Positions 49,457 through 57,098 of a DNA stretch of 64,000 nucleotides are shown here, piece by piece. This DNA comes from CAXXOK01 sp963674895 (GTDB lineage Bacteria > Bacillota > Clostridia > Christensenellales > Aristaeellaceae). Each line of letters starts with the position of its first letter. Position 1 is the stretch's first letter. The position numbers and the translations under genes were made by a program. The notes under the pieces are model-generated. The model saw only the letters and a list, made by a program, of their open reading frames with translations, did no database searches and had not been told where the DNA came from. The stretch is from NCBI GenBank assembly GCA_963674895.2, contig CAXXCY010000001.1, positions 744,001 through 808,000 on the forward strand. Direction: 5' to 3'.

Positions 49457-50211
49457 AGATTCTCACCTTTTACTTCAGCGGTTCGGGCAATACGAAATGG
49501 GTTGCCGAAACGCTTGACCGGATGCTCAGGGAAAACGGGCACGAGTCCACGCTGGCGGCCGTCGACGCAATCGATATGGCGGCGTTTGTGCAGAGCATGC
49601 CGGCCGGGTTTGATAGTATTGGGTTCGCGCAGCCCATCTACGCGGCCGACCTTCCGCGAATCGTGCGCGGGAGCATCCGGCAGTTCACGGAGGCGGCAAG
49701 AGGGCGTTCCGCCATACCGTCCGGTCTTTTCATGATCAACACCTTCGGGTATGTGAACGGTCACGGCGTGTTTGAGGCAAGGAAGCAGTTCAGGGGCACG
49801 CGCTTTCGCGTGAAACAGTATCTGAATATCAAAATGGTCAACAGCGCGCCGCGGAAGCATGCGGATGCGCAAAAGCGAACCAAGCAGGATGAACGCAGAA
49901 AACAGGAAGCGGCAAGGCGGCTGTCGGCGTTCGTGAAATGCCTGGAGGGCGGAAGGCCGTATACCGGCGGCCTTGGGCCGCAGCTGCTGGGCGGAAAGCT
50001 GGTCCGGGCCGCCCTGCGCGGCGCGATACGCGGCAACTACCGGCGTATGCGCGTGGACATGGGGGTTTGCACAAAGTGCATGCTCTGCGTGCGCGATTGC
50101 CCGGCGCAGTGCATACGCTACCAGGAGCAGTCGTTTGTTTTTACCGAGGCCTGCGAAGCGTGCATGCGGTGCTACCACCACTGCCCGGTCCACGCGATCG
50201 CGAACGACTAA
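49453..50211 (+). CDS. EFR1 family ferrodoxin (flavodoxin plus two [4Fe-4S])
   Basis: 252 residues. The N-terminal flavodoxin-like domain (TFYFSGSGNTKWVAETL) is followed by a basic linker, then two [4Fe-4S] motifs of the form C-x2-C-x2-C-x3-C: CTKCMLCVRDCP and CEACMRCYHHCP. EFR1 proteins are electron carriers of anaerobes with no assigned partner; the hydrogenase operon upstream makes a redox link plausible but unproven. The start overlaps the HAD gene stop. A hairpin at 50279-50307 follows the gene. Confidence 0.88.
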   Translation: MKILTFYFSGSGNTKWVAETLDRMLRENGHESTLAAVDAIDMAAFVQSMPAGFDSIGFAQPIYAADLPRIVRGSIRQFTEAARGRSAIPSGLFMINTFGYVNGHGVFEARKQFRGTRFRVKQYLNIKMVNSAPRKHADAQKRTKQDERRKQEAARRLSAFVKCLEGGRPYTGGLGPQLLGGKLVRAALRGAIRGNYRRMRVDMGVCTKCMLCVRDCPAQCIRYQEQSFVFTEACEACMRCYHHCPVHAIAND

Positions 50212-50278
50212 CAGCAGAACGCAAAGGGCAGTTTACCCGCGGCCGATCATACCGAGCCGCACGTACAGGGGAATACGC

Positions 50279-50307
50279 AAACCTCCCGGCTAAACGTCGG
50301 GAGGTTT
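50279..50307 (+). terminator. Probable terminator of the HAD-EFR1 operon
   Basis: Arms AAACCTCCCG / CGGGAGGTTT, ten perfect pairs with a nine-base loop, 68 bases after the EFR1 stop. The T tract is short. Confidence 0.6.
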
Positions 50308-50332
50308 ACGATATCCGGTTTTAAAAACCGCG

Positions 50333-50551
50333 CTAGAAATCAATCAGATCATCGTCGTCCGTATCGCCGTCCAGGCCGTCCTGAAAATCGTCGTCTGCAA
50401 AGCCGCAGCCGCATATCTCCGCAAAGACGTCGTCGTCGCACGTCGCTTTCAGCAACTCTATTTCTTCCGGGGACAGGCCCAGGTCCTCGAACGAGTCGTC
50501 GCCGATCACGATATACGAGGGGATGATTTCGGGCCGATTCAAATCCGCCAT
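50333..50551 (-). CDS. Very acidic small protein, unknown function
   Basis: 72 residues. The N-terminal part (RPEIIPSYIVIGDDSFEDLG, then LSPEEIELLKA) could form a helix-containing core, and the tail is almost entirely Asp/Glu/Gly/Phe (FADDDFQDGLDGDTDDDDLI). Two or three Cys (CDDD, CGCG) lie in the middle. I do not recognise a family; such tails bind metals or basic partners. ATG 50551 has GGGGGAGGA eight bases upstream, so it is probably real. It lies 62 bases downstream of the YARHG protein gene on the same strand. Confidence 0.6.
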   Translation of the reverse strand: MADLNRPEIIPSYIVIGDDSFEDLGLSPEEIELLKATCDDDVFAEICGCGFADDDFQDGLDGDTDDDDLIDF

Positions 50552-50613
50552 ACCGTATGTCCTCCCCCGCAGCAAATTCTTCAGCAGCGCTTTTCCACGC
50601 CAAGCGCGCGCCT

Positions 50614-51498
50614 TTAGCTGCCGCTGTCGTCGTCCGAATCCGATATCAGATCGATCGCATCCGCCGGGATGCACCCGCGCACCCGGCCGGCGGAGGTGTT
50701 CGCCTCCACGTACGCCCAGCTCGCGTTGTTCTGCATCCAGCACAGGAAGGTAACCTGCGCGCCCTGGGACAATTGCGCAAGCGGCGCGTAGGCGACCGTC
50801 GGATCGTCGGTAATGGGGCAATTGTACAAAACCGGGGTCGGGGTGTAGCTGAAATGCAGGTTGTCCGCGTATACGGAGCCTTTCATCCTGGAACCGTCCA
50901 CATACCCCATGCGCGCGCTGCCGCTGTTGATTTGGTACAGGAGCAGCAGCCAGCCGTTTTCCCAGCCGTACACGTACACGGAACCGTTTGTGGATACCTT
51001 TGCCGTCCCGTTTGCGCCGCGCACGTAGCCCGTGCCCGGCCCGGAATACACGTCAAGCTTCTGGCCGGAAACCATTGAGTATTCCTGAAACCCCCAGGGG
51101 ATGTTGTACAGGGGCTCCTCGATGTTGGGGAGCGGCTTGCCGCCCAGGTTATAGTCGCCCGACGCGCGCATCGCGGCGCGCACGTCCTTCACCAGCCGCT
51201 CGTTGTACCATTCGGTGCTGTTCAGCCAGTCGTAGGTAAACGCGGCGTCCTCCTGGTACCAGGACTGGTTGTTGAAATAGGGATAATACTTGCCCTCCGG
51301 GTCAAACGGCATGCCGTAGCGCGCGAAGATCTCGTTGAGGACATAGCCCAGCGCGTCGTACTGCCACTCCCACAGCTCGCCCTCGGTGAGGCGGCGGGAA
51401 TCGCTGTCCGGAATCAGGTAGAAGTTGGACGCAAGGGCCGCGCCCTGCACAGCCAGCAGGAGAAGAGCCACGACGATAGCCAGCACTCTCTTTTTCAT
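50614..51498 (-). CDS. Secreted YARHG / SH3-like protein
   Basis: 294 residues with a signal peptide (VLAIVVALLLLAVQGAALAS). Residues about 27-100 form a YARHG domain (LTEGELWEWQYDALGYVLNE, ending in a Tyr/Asn/Gln-rich segment), common in extracellular proteins. From about 145 on, two SH3-like barrels follow (VYSGPGTGYVRGANGTAKVS; LSQGAQVTFLCWMQNNASW), then an acidic tail DSDDDSGS. It is probably a cell-wall-associated protein. The leader of about 145 bases separates it from a -35/-10 pair at 51673-51678 / 51650-51655. A related SH3-type secreted protein is encoded at 55383-56120. Confidence 0.82.
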   Translation of the reverse strand: MKKRVLAIVVALLLLAVQGAALASNFYLIPDSDSRRLTEGELWEWQYDALGYVLNEIFARYGMPFDPEGKYYPYFNNQSWYQEDAAFTYDWLNSTEWYNERLVKDVRAAMRASGDYNLGGKPLPNIEEPLYNIPWGFQEYSMVSGQKLDVYSGPGTGYVRGANGTAKVSTNGSVYVYGWENGWLLLLYQINSGSARMGYVDGSRMKGSVYADNLHFSYTPTPVLYNCPITDDPTVAYAPLAQLSQGAQVTFLCWMQNNASWAYVEANTSAGRVRGCIPADAIDLISDSDDDSGS

Positions 51499-51649
51499 AC
51501 GATACCCCTTTCAGATAGACGGGCGGGAAGGAACGGCAGGCCGTGAAATTCTATCGTTTCGGAGCGCATGGACGGGACTGAGCGAAGGGCTTGACTGCGT
51601 CATCCTGTCGGCTCCGCTGCATCGATTTGGCATGGTAAGATTTACCTTG

Positions 51650-51678
51650 ATTATAGCATAACGCGCTTGAAATGAGAA
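51650..51678 (-). promoter_or_regulatory. Promoter of the YARHG gene (minus strand)
   Basis: TTCTCA (51678-51673), 17 bases, TATAAT (51655-51650). Back to back with the plus-strand promoter at 51697-51724. Confidence 0.6.
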
Positions 51679-51696
51679 CCGCTTCCGTTCCATGTA

Positions 51697-51724
51697 TTGA
51701 CAGCCCGGCCGGTTCTACTATAAT
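51697..51724 (+). promoter_or_regulatory. Consensus promoter of the small membrane protein - YbjQ operon
   Basis: TTGACA (51697-51702), 16 bases, TATAAT (51719-51724): both hexamers are perfect matches. It is 38 bases before ATG 51762. Confidence 0.75.
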
Positions 51725-51761
51725 AACGGTAAAGGTTTTATCGCGCGCAGGAGGCGGTGTG

Positions 51762-51992
51762 ATGAAAGGACATGGCAAAAAGCTGGTCGCGCCCATTGTG
51801 ATCTCGGCGCTGATCGTGCTGTATTTTATCGGGTTTATCGTGGTCGCGGTCACCACGGACCTGCTGCCAACGGGATGGCTGATCGCGGGCAGCGTGGTTC
51901 CGCTGTGCCTGGCGGGCGTGATGGTTTCCGTGCTGATCCAGCGCATCAAAGAAATAAGGAGCGGTGATGAAGATGATCTTGGTCAATACTGA
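51762..51992 (+). CDS. Small two-helix membrane protein, unknown function
   Basis: 76 residues with two hydrophobic helices (about 9-32, LVAPIVISALIVLYFIGFIV, and 42-63) and a short charged C-terminus (RIKEIRSGDEDDLGQY). The family is not recognised. AGGAGGCGG precedes ATG 51762. Its 3' end overlaps the YbjQ gene by 26 bases, so the two are cotranscribed and probably work together at the membrane. Confidence 0.7.
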   Translation: MKGHGKKLVAPIVISALIVLYFIGFIVVAVTTDLLPTGWLIAGSVVPLCLAGVMVSVLIQRIKEIRSGDEDDLGQY

Positions 51993-52287
51993 TTATGTAA
52001 CCGGCAAGGAGCTTACGACCCTCGGGCTTGTGAAGGGGTCCACCATCCAGTCGCGCAATATCGGCCGCGATATCACCATGGGCTTCAAAACCCTGGTCGG
52101 CGGCGAGCTGAAGGCCTACACCGACATGATGAACGAGGCCCGGGCGCTCGCCACCAAGCGTATGGTGGCCCAGGCCGAGGAAATGGGCGCGGACGCGATC
52201 GTCAACATCCGCTATGCCTCCGCCTCCGTGATGGCCAACGCGGCGGAAGTGATGGCCTACGGTACCGCGGTGAAATTTAGGGAATAA
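51967..52287 (+). CDS. YbjQ family protein (DUF74)
   Basis: 106 residues. The N-terminus (MKMILVNTDYVTGKELTTLG) and the conserved RNIGRDITMGFKTLVGGELKAY segment (first 20: RNIGRDITMGFKTLVGGELK) are characteristic of the YbjQ/DUF74 pentameric fold, which is widely conserved and functionally uncharacterised. AAGGAG lies five bases before ATG 51967; ATG 51973 is possible. It overlaps the upstream membrane-protein gene. Confidence 0.9.
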   Translation: MKMILVNTDYVTGKELTTLGLVKGSTIQSRNIGRDITMGFKTLVGGELKAYTDMMNEARALATKRMVAQAEEMGADAIVNIRYASASVMANAAEVMAYGTAVKFRE

Positions 52288-52295
52288 GCCAAGCA

Positions 52296-52456
52296 GGAAA
52301 ACGATAACAAAATTCCATGCGCGCGGGCGATTGCCTTTCCGCCATCTTCGGCTTCCAGAAGCTTCGACGTAGCGCTGCTACTACTTCAGCTTCCGGAAAC
52401 CAAATATGACGAAAATCCAATTCACCAGCGCGCACGTTCTTTTGCTATCGTTTCCC
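52296..52456. repeat. Palindromic repeat family A, copy 3
   Basis: Outer arms are GGAAAACGATA-ACAAAA and, inverted, TTTTGCTATCGTTTCCC. Inner hairpin arms 52350-52363 and 52388-52401 (GGCTTCCAGAAGC / GCTTCCGGAAACC in outline) enclose 52364-52387, which equals the 24-base apex of copy 1. Mismatches are A.C and C.A on this strand, i.e. G.U on the other. Confidence 0.8.
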
Positions 52457-52681
52457 TGCTTTTACTTGTGTTTAGCATACTATAAGGACGGGATGCGGCA
52501 TCACACAGGGTTTTACGCGGCGTTTGCCTTCATTTTCGTTTGTATGGCGAAGGAGATAAAATGAATTCTTCTCAAATGCCATAAGACAATATTAGCTAAT
52601 TTTGGCGATTTATACTATTTTTTCAATGAAAGAAAGAGTGTTTAAAATTATATTTAATTATAAGCGGAGTGATTAGGAGAT
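52457..52681. other. Left junction of the AT-rich island, no gene
   Basis: Base composition changes from GC-rich to AT-rich near 52500-52560. AAGGAGATAAAATG at 52548-52561 looks like a ribosome site with a start codon, but the frame stops after six codons; it could be the cut-off start of a gene lost on insertion. Confidence 0.4.
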
Positions 52682-53353
52682 TCACCCACTAGCTGCTGTG
52701 ATAATAGCAATGAGAATTGTCAGAAAAGTAGAAAACATGAATGAGAGAACTAATCCAATATTAGGATATGGTACAGGTGTATAGATATCAATATCGTGTT
52801 TCACTTGACTACATCTGTCAAAAACGCATTGAATAATGGTTATTGAAGGTTTGTATGTTGGAGTGTCTTTTGCTTGATTTACGTATTCATCAAGGTAGAC
52901 AGAAAGACCATATTGTACAACAAAGGCATTTTCTTTGTCATAGAAATCGGAAAGTTCAGTCAATGCGACTTTACTTCCTTTTGTATCGCTGTAAGCACAT
53001 CTGAACAAACATACTAGTAAAGCATCTATGATTTTCTTGTCTTTTATGTTAGAGAGAACAAGAAATCTGATTGAGGGGTAATATAAGAAAAATGAGAAGA
53101 TCGAGCATGAAATCGCAGGGATAAGCAATAATGCTATTTTTATGCTTATATATATTTCCGGGATAGACAATCTATTATTTATAATAACTAATACAATACA
53201 TATATAAGCAATAGATGTGAGAAAAATCAATTGTATTTTCTTTATGCCGGTTTTTAAATCTTTTCGAGGAAAGGAAGCGGGGAAGGAAAGAATAAATATT
53301 ACAACAAAAAGACACAAGGCTAATGAGAAAAACACAACTCTAAATATTCCCAT
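52682..53353 (-). CDS. Island gene 5: membrane protein with central soluble domain
   Basis: 223 residues. Three N-terminal hydrophobic helices (about 4-25, 40-61 and 72-95) and one at the C-terminus (about 199-222, GLVLSFMFSTFLTILIAIIT) frame a soluble part of about 100 residues (KKIIDALLVCLFRCAYSDTK; SVYLDEYVNQAKDTPTYKPS). I recognise no family. Start ATG 53353 lies one base after the stop of the gene before it, so it belongs to the same five-gene transcript. AT-rich codon use differs from the surrounding chromosome. As the only membrane member it may be the effector or signal output of the cluster; that is inference. Confidence 0.7.
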   Translation of the reverse strand: MGIFRVVFFSLALCLFVVIFILSFPASFPRKDLKTGIKKIQLIFLTSIAYICIVLVIINNRLSIPEIYISIKIALLLIPAISCSIFSFFLYYPSIRFLVLSNIKDKKIIDALLVCLFRCAYSDTKGSKVALTELSDFYDKENAFVVQYGLSVYLDEYVNQAKDTPTYKPSITIIQCVFDRCSQVKHDIDIYTPVPYPNIGLVLSFMFSTFLTILIAIITAASG

Positions 53354-53354
53354 A

Positions 53355-53768
53355 TTACTTTATATAATCCTTTAGGTTAGGATATTTCTCTGAGGCCTTT
53401 TTATCGAAACCAATTAGGTCAAGATATGCAATACGTTTGAATTTTATAAACTTTGTCCCATCATCGATTTCTGTTAATAATGATTCCAATAGTTTGTTTA
53501 ACACGTCTCTACGAAGGTTAGGAAGTTTTACACCTAGTGAATCACACAATTCTTTCATTGTGGTTGGCTGTTTACATATTATTAATGTTTTGCATAGTCG
53601 TTCATTATATGCAATTCCAAATACAAACTCATCAATATTGCCACTATGCAATATTGATAAAATGCTTGCTGTCAACTGAGTATTTGCTTTAATTGTGTTT
53701 ACGTCATTCTTGACGTGAACCAGATCCTCAGATATTTTTTCTATTTCTTCTCGTGAGATATCAGGCAA
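53355..53768 (-). CDS. Island gene 4: winged-helix-type protein with coiled-coil N-terminus
   Basis: 137 residues from TTG 53768, eight bases after AGGGAG; GTG 53777 would sit on top of that site. The N-terminal helix (REEIEKISEDLVHVKNDVNT) looks like a coiled coil. The middle (LCKTLIICKQPTTMKELCDS, then LGVKLPNLRRDVLNKLLESL) has the spacing of a winged helix-turn-helix, and a basic C-terminus follows (KKASEKYPNLKDYIK). It resembles genes 1-3 in layout. The stop is one base before gene 5. DNA or protein binding is likely; the specific function is unknown. Confidence 0.65.
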   Translation of the reverse strand: MPDISREEIEKISEDLVHVKNDVNTIKANTQLTASILSILHSGNIDEFVFGIAYNERLCKTLIICKQPTTMKELCDSLGVKLPNLRRDVLNKLLESLLTEIDDGTKFIKFKRIAYLDLIGFDKKASEKYPNLKDYIK

Positions 53769-53780
53769 GAACAGCACTCC

Positions 53781-54083
53781 CTAAAATAGCTTTTTTGGAT
53801 ATTTGTTTTGCCCATTACTGATAATTTCCACGATACCAGCACGTTCAAGCTGAACAGCGAATAATCGTACGGCTTCTTTTGAGTATTTTACAGTATCGGC
53901 AATTGTTTGATATGTGTTAACTCCATCAAACATATCGTACATTTGATGGCGTTGCGGAGTAGTAAGATATTTACTCTGAATTTCTCCGTTGAAATTTTCT
54001 AGCTTATCTTGGGAAAGTACAGTTAAAAATCTCCTTATCTGCTTGAGTTCATTCAAAATTTGTTCCGTAAAAGTATCTTCCAT
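53781..54083 (-). CDS. Island gene 3: winged-helix protein, paralogue of island gene 1
   Basis: 100 residues. Helix ILNELKQIRRFLTVLSQDKL, then YLTTPQRHQMYDMFDGVNTY and a helix-turn-helix TIADTVKYSKEAVRLFAVQL with a wing (ERAGIVEIISNGQNKYPKK). The pattern F-x-x-x-(F/Y)L(S/T)T-x-x-Q...IY-x-x-DG...IA is shared with island gene 1, so the two are duplicates that diverged. ATG 54083 overlaps the stop of gene 2 by one base (TAATG). It probably binds DNA or a partner subunit. Confidence 0.7.
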   Translation of the reverse strand: MEDTFTEQILNELKQIRRFLTVLSQDKLENFNGEIQSKYLTTPQRHQMYDMFDGVNTYQTIADTVKYSKEAVRLFAVQLERAGIVEIISNGQNKYPKKLF

Positions 54084-54424
54084 TATTCTTCATCCCCTGT
54101 TTCAGTATCTTCAATAGCAGATAGGCCATATTCCTTAAGATTGAAAGCTGCCATATATCTGCCTTTTCTTGATGCTGGAATAACAATACCTGATAATGCC
54201 CATTGTTTCCAGTAACTCGTTATTGTGCTTGGTGCTGTTCCGACTTCTCTCTTGATGTCAGTTGTGGATCGAACTCCATTGGAAAGCTCGTAAATTTTCC
54301 TCTTGACATTTGTTATCTCGCCAAGTTCAGACTCAAGCGCATCCACGATCTTTTGGTGGTTCACAAATTTGTATATCCTGAGATATTCTGCAAACATATC
54401 ATCAAGCTTCATATCATTATTCAT
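54083..54424 (-). CDS. Island gene 2: winged-helix protein
   Basis: 113 residues. KIYELSNGVRSTTDIKREVG followed by TAPSTITSYWKQWALSGIVI forms the helix-turn-helix, ahead of an acidic tail (YGLSAIEDTETGDEE). The IYELSNG / IYEAIDG / MYDMFDG similarity links it to genes 1 and 3, with a more distant relation. Its N-terminus overlaps the end of gene 1 by eight bases, indicating translational coupling. The family is not recognised. Confidence 0.7.
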   Translation of the reverse strand: MNNDMKLDDMFAEYLRIYKFVNHQKIVDALESELGEITNVKRKIYELSNGVRSTTDIKREVGTAPSTITSYWKQWALSGIVIPASRKGRYMAAFNLKEYGLSAIEDTETGDEE

Positions 54425-54782
54425 CTCTTATACCTCCAGCACTTTGGATATCAAATTTCGCATAGTATGTAGCTATCTTACCGATGGCCTTACTTGGGAT
54501 ATTTGAGTGGGATTTCTTTTCTGTGTCGATTAGATCTTTTTCAGTTAGTGTTTTTAGTAGTAGCTGCACATAACGCAGCGATGATCCGGTTGCAACTGCG
54601 ATTTCATGAGAATCCTTTGTACCATCAATGGCCTCATAGATTCTTTGTTGTTGCTCTGTTGATAGGAATTCAGTCTGGAATCGTATTAGTGCGGCTGCTT
54701 TTGTTTCTGAAGTAAGTAGTTTAATTTCCGAAAGTATGCTGTTACATACATCTAGTATATCCTTCGAATATTTATCATCCAT
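54417..54782 (-). CDS. Island gene 1: winged-helix protein, first gene of the AT-rich operon
   Basis: 121 residues. N-terminal helix KDILDVCNSILSEIKLLTSE, then LSTEQQQRIYEAIDGTKDSH and a helix-turn-helix EIAVATGSSLRYVQLLLKTL with a Lys-rich wing (DLIDTEKKSHSNIPSKAIGK). It is clearly related to gene 3 and more distantly to genes 2 and 4. ATG 54782 has GAGGTG eight bases upstream and a good promoter at 54804-54832. Several non-identical small DNA-binding-type subunits in one operon suggest a hetero-oligomeric regulator or scaffold. Confidence 0.72.
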   Translation of the reverse strand: MDDKYSKDILDVCNSILSEIKLLTSETKAAALIRFQTEFLSTEQQQRIYEAIDGTKDSHEIAVATGSSLRYVQLLLKTLTEKDLIDTEKKSHSNIPSKAIGKIATYYAKFDIQSAGGIRDE

Positions 54783-54803
54783 ATAGATATCACCTCGTTT
54801 AGT

Positions 54804-54832
54804 ATCATATCATTCCATAAGATTTAAGTAAA
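54804..54832 (-). promoter_or_regulatory. Promoter of the AT-rich five-gene operon
   Basis: TTTACT (54832-54827), 17 bases, TATGAT (54809-54804) on the minus strand, about 20 bases before ATG 54782. Confidence 0.65.
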
Positions 54833-55041
54833 GTATTTTTTGTTGCTAAGTTGCTAAATGGAATACGCCATTTTATTAAACTGCGTGAAGCTCAATTATT
54901 TCTTGAAATATCAAACAAGTTTTATGCTTATAACGAAATGACAACTATATAAAGAACAATAATCTTTTTACAGTACACGATGAATCCGATCTAGTTTATT
55001 GAATTATATGGTTACTATAAAACAATACTAAACAAAATAAT
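54833..55041. other. AT-rich stretch at the right end of the island
   Basis: No coding sequence is seen. A direct repeat GTTGCTAAGTTGCTAA occurs near 54842. Composition returns to GC-rich at about 55042, where a protein remnant begins. Confidence 0.4.
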
Positions 55042-55170
55042 ATGATACCTATGTGGTGCTTCCATCTGGCGGACTCCGAGGGTAACCTGATAGAAGTCTA
55101 TCAGCATAATCCCAGGGAGAAATGGGACGAAGGCCTTCAAAACCATCCCGACGCAAAGAAATACGAGTGA
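55042..55170 (+). pseudogene. C-terminal remnant of a glyoxalase-fold (VOC) protein
   Basis: 42 codons read MIPMWCFHLADSEGNLIEV, then YQHNPREKWDEGL and on to KKYE and a stop. HLADSEGNLIEVYQ is the C-terminal strand-and-metal-ligand segment of vicinal oxygen chelate proteins (usual form xDPxGNxxEL), so only the last third of a gene remains. The rest is missing upstream, where AT-rich island sequence begins. It marks an old gene disrupted by the island or by deletion. Confidence 0.65.
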
Positions 55171-55199
55171 CCTGTTATTCAATCGGAAGCAGCCTGTTT

Positions 55200-55228
55200 T
55201 TGACACAACGCCTGTCTGGGCCTATACT
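55200..55228 (+). promoter_or_regulatory. Promoter of the SH3-like secreted protein gene
   Basis: TTGACA (55200-55205), 17 bases, TATACT (55223-55228), near-perfect, leaving a leader of about 150 bases. Confidence 0.7.
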
Positions 55229-55382
55229 ATAGATGCCTGCCAAGAACAAATTATAATAACATGTTTCCATGTCGTCACTTGATTGTGCATTTGGCCGTAT
55301 GTACGCTGTACTGAAAGGCTTTGAAAAAGCAGTCCTATTGCCGACCGTGTTTGATAACAATTTTAGCAGAAAGGAGATCACT

Positions 55383-56120
55383 ATGAAAAGGCTAATCCTC
55401 ACATCGATCGTTGTTATGATCTTGTTCATACCTTTAATCTCCTCGCTGGCTAACGAAATGGTTACCATAACATATCCCGATGGTACCATCGTTGAAATGT
55501 CGCTGGAAGATTATCTGTCTCTGTTTATGAACAAATCGCCGGCTTCAGCCGCGGAAAACGACGGCCAGCATACGACGGCAGAGATTCCCTGGCCGACCTA
55601 TACGCTGACGAAGTATCCACTGAAGCCCAAATATGCCGAGGAATATATCACGACATGGTTTGTGGACCTGACCGGAAAATTTACCTCGTATGAGGAATGG
55701 GAGGCATACCGGGTCATGGCATATCTTGGGCCTTCACGGAATTATGCCGAAACCGCCGCCTACAAACCTTACAAAATGTCACGCACCGACGGCCTGTTCA
55801 TCGAGGGCTCATACGTATTTGTGGACATGAATTACCCATCCGTAGGCGTGCGCCGTACGTATTTCCAGCGAAGCGCGTTTGAAAGCACCTACGACGTACC
55901 GGAAGTTACGCTGATTGGGTATCCCGCCGTAACAACCCAAAGTGTGAATGCGCGATATGGCCCCGGCGCGGTCTATGATCCGTTTCCGGAAGCATCCGTC
56001 GCCGCCAATACGGCGTTAACGGTTTTTTTCGAAGAAGCCGGCTATGTGTTTGCCGAATACGAGACCGGTTTTAAACCCGTACGCGCGTGGATCGACGCCG
56101 GGAGCGTAGCGCCTCAATAA
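55383..56120 (+). CDS. Secreted protein with SH3-like C-terminal domain
   Basis: 245 residues. The signal peptide (LILTSIVVMILFIPLISSLA) is followed by a beta-type segment (MVTITYPDGTIVEMSLEDYL), a middle domain with several Tyr/Trp, and from about 170 an SH3-like stretch (SVNARYGPGAVYDPFPEASV, typical of bacterial SH3_3 domains that bind wall peptides). It is probably extracellular or wall-bound. ATG 55383 follows AAAGGAG by seven bases. It shows no close similarity to the YARHG protein beyond the SH3-type pattern. Confidence 0.75.
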   Translation: MKRLILTSIVVMILFIPLISSLANEMVTITYPDGTIVEMSLEDYLSLFMNKSPASAAENDGQHTTAEIPWPTYTLTKYPLKPKYAEEYITTWFVDLTGKFTSYEEWEAYRVMAYLGPSRNYAETAAYKPYKMSRTDGLFIEGSYVFVDMNYPSVGVRRTYFQRSAFESTYDVPEVTLIGYPAVTTQSVNARYGPGAVYDPFPEASVAANTALTVFFEEAGYVFAEYETGFKPVRAWIDAGSVAPQ

Positions 56121-56218
56121 GGATTGCGTGTGGTTATATTGTGATGCTCCGCGCTGACGTACGCGCAAGACTTCCCGGCCGCTGATCGGCGCGCCTGAAC
56201 CGCCGGGGCCCTATAAGT

Positions 56219-57013
56219 TCATATTTTTCTCCCCCGCAGTACTCCCGCCGCGCCGAGCATAAACGGCAGCTTGAGGGCTGTGGGAATAAAGGGCGCGTTG
56301 GAGGTGTTTTCAAATTGCACTTCTTTCGCGCCCATAGCCTTCACGGCGGCAACGAGTTCATCCGGGGCGCCGTAGTAGGCTTTCAGTAAAAACAGGTCCT
56401 GAAATACGAAGGCCCCGCCCGGCTTGAGCACGCGCAGGGCTTCTTTGATCAGGTCGATTTTGTTCTTTGCGTCCTTGACCTCGTGAAAGGTCATGTTGCT
56501 GACGGTCAGATCAAACGTACCGTCCGCGAAGGGAAGCGCGGTGGCGCTGCCCTGCACGAAGTCCGTTTGGGTTTCCACGCTTTCCAGGGCTGTGTTGGTT
56601 TCGCACTGCGCCTTGGCGTAGTTCCAGTCCGCGCCCCAGAAATCCAGGCCGGTGATATGCGCCTGCGGAAAGCGTTTGGCAATCTTCACCGCCAGCGCGC
56701 CGCTGCCGCAGCCGATATCAAGCGCTTTGCCCTTGCCGTCCCAATCGATATGGGAGACCAGCAAATCCAGCACCTTGTTCTGGATATCCCCGCCCTCCGG
56801 CGAGAACAGCCGCCGGGCATGGCGGAAGTAGACGACGCAAGCGATGAAAAACGCGGCCAGCACGCCGACGATGATTGTAAGCGCCGCCTGTCCGTCCGCG
56901 AAAATCCAGAGTTCACCTTCGACAATAAGCAGAATCGCGGCAAGGATAACGCATGCCCGGATCATCCGCGGCGCCACCCAGTTACCGTACTGCGGCTTGC
57001 TTGGCATATTCAT
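56219..57013 (-). CDS. Membrane-anchored class I SAM-dependent methyltransferase
   Basis: 264 residues. Two N-terminal hydrophobic helices (about 18-37 and 43-63) lead to a Rossmann methyltransferase: motif I ALDIGCGSGALAVKIAKRF near 97, post-I HITGLDFWG, motif II/III FDLTVSNMTFHEVKDA near 165 and LRVLKPGGAFVFQD. The acceptor cannot be predicted; related proteins methylate lipids or small metabolites. GGAGGA precedes ATG 57013. It is 72 bases downstream of the next methyltransferase gene on the same strand, so the two form an operon. Neither has the zinc ligands of SET- or rRNA-type enzymes. Confidence 0.85.
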   Translation of the reverse strand: MNMPSKPQYGNWVAPRMIRACVILAAILLIVEGELWIFADGQAALTIIVGVLAAFFIACVVYFRHARRLFSPEGGDIQNKVLDLLVSHIDWDGKGKALDIGCGSGALAVKIAKRFPQAHITGLDFWGADWNYAKAQCETNTALESVETQTDFVQGSATALPFADGTFDLTVSNMTFHEVKDAKNKIDLIKEALRVLKPGGAFVFQDLFLLKAYYGAPDELVAAVKAMGAKEVQFENTSNAPFIPTALKLPFMLGAAGVLRGRKI

Positions 57014-57098
57014 GGCGCTCCTCCGTTCGGGTTGTTTCGTTTCGCTTATAGTGTATAGCCCGCCCGGCAGATGTGCAAGCGGGCGGGCCTGCGTCAGG

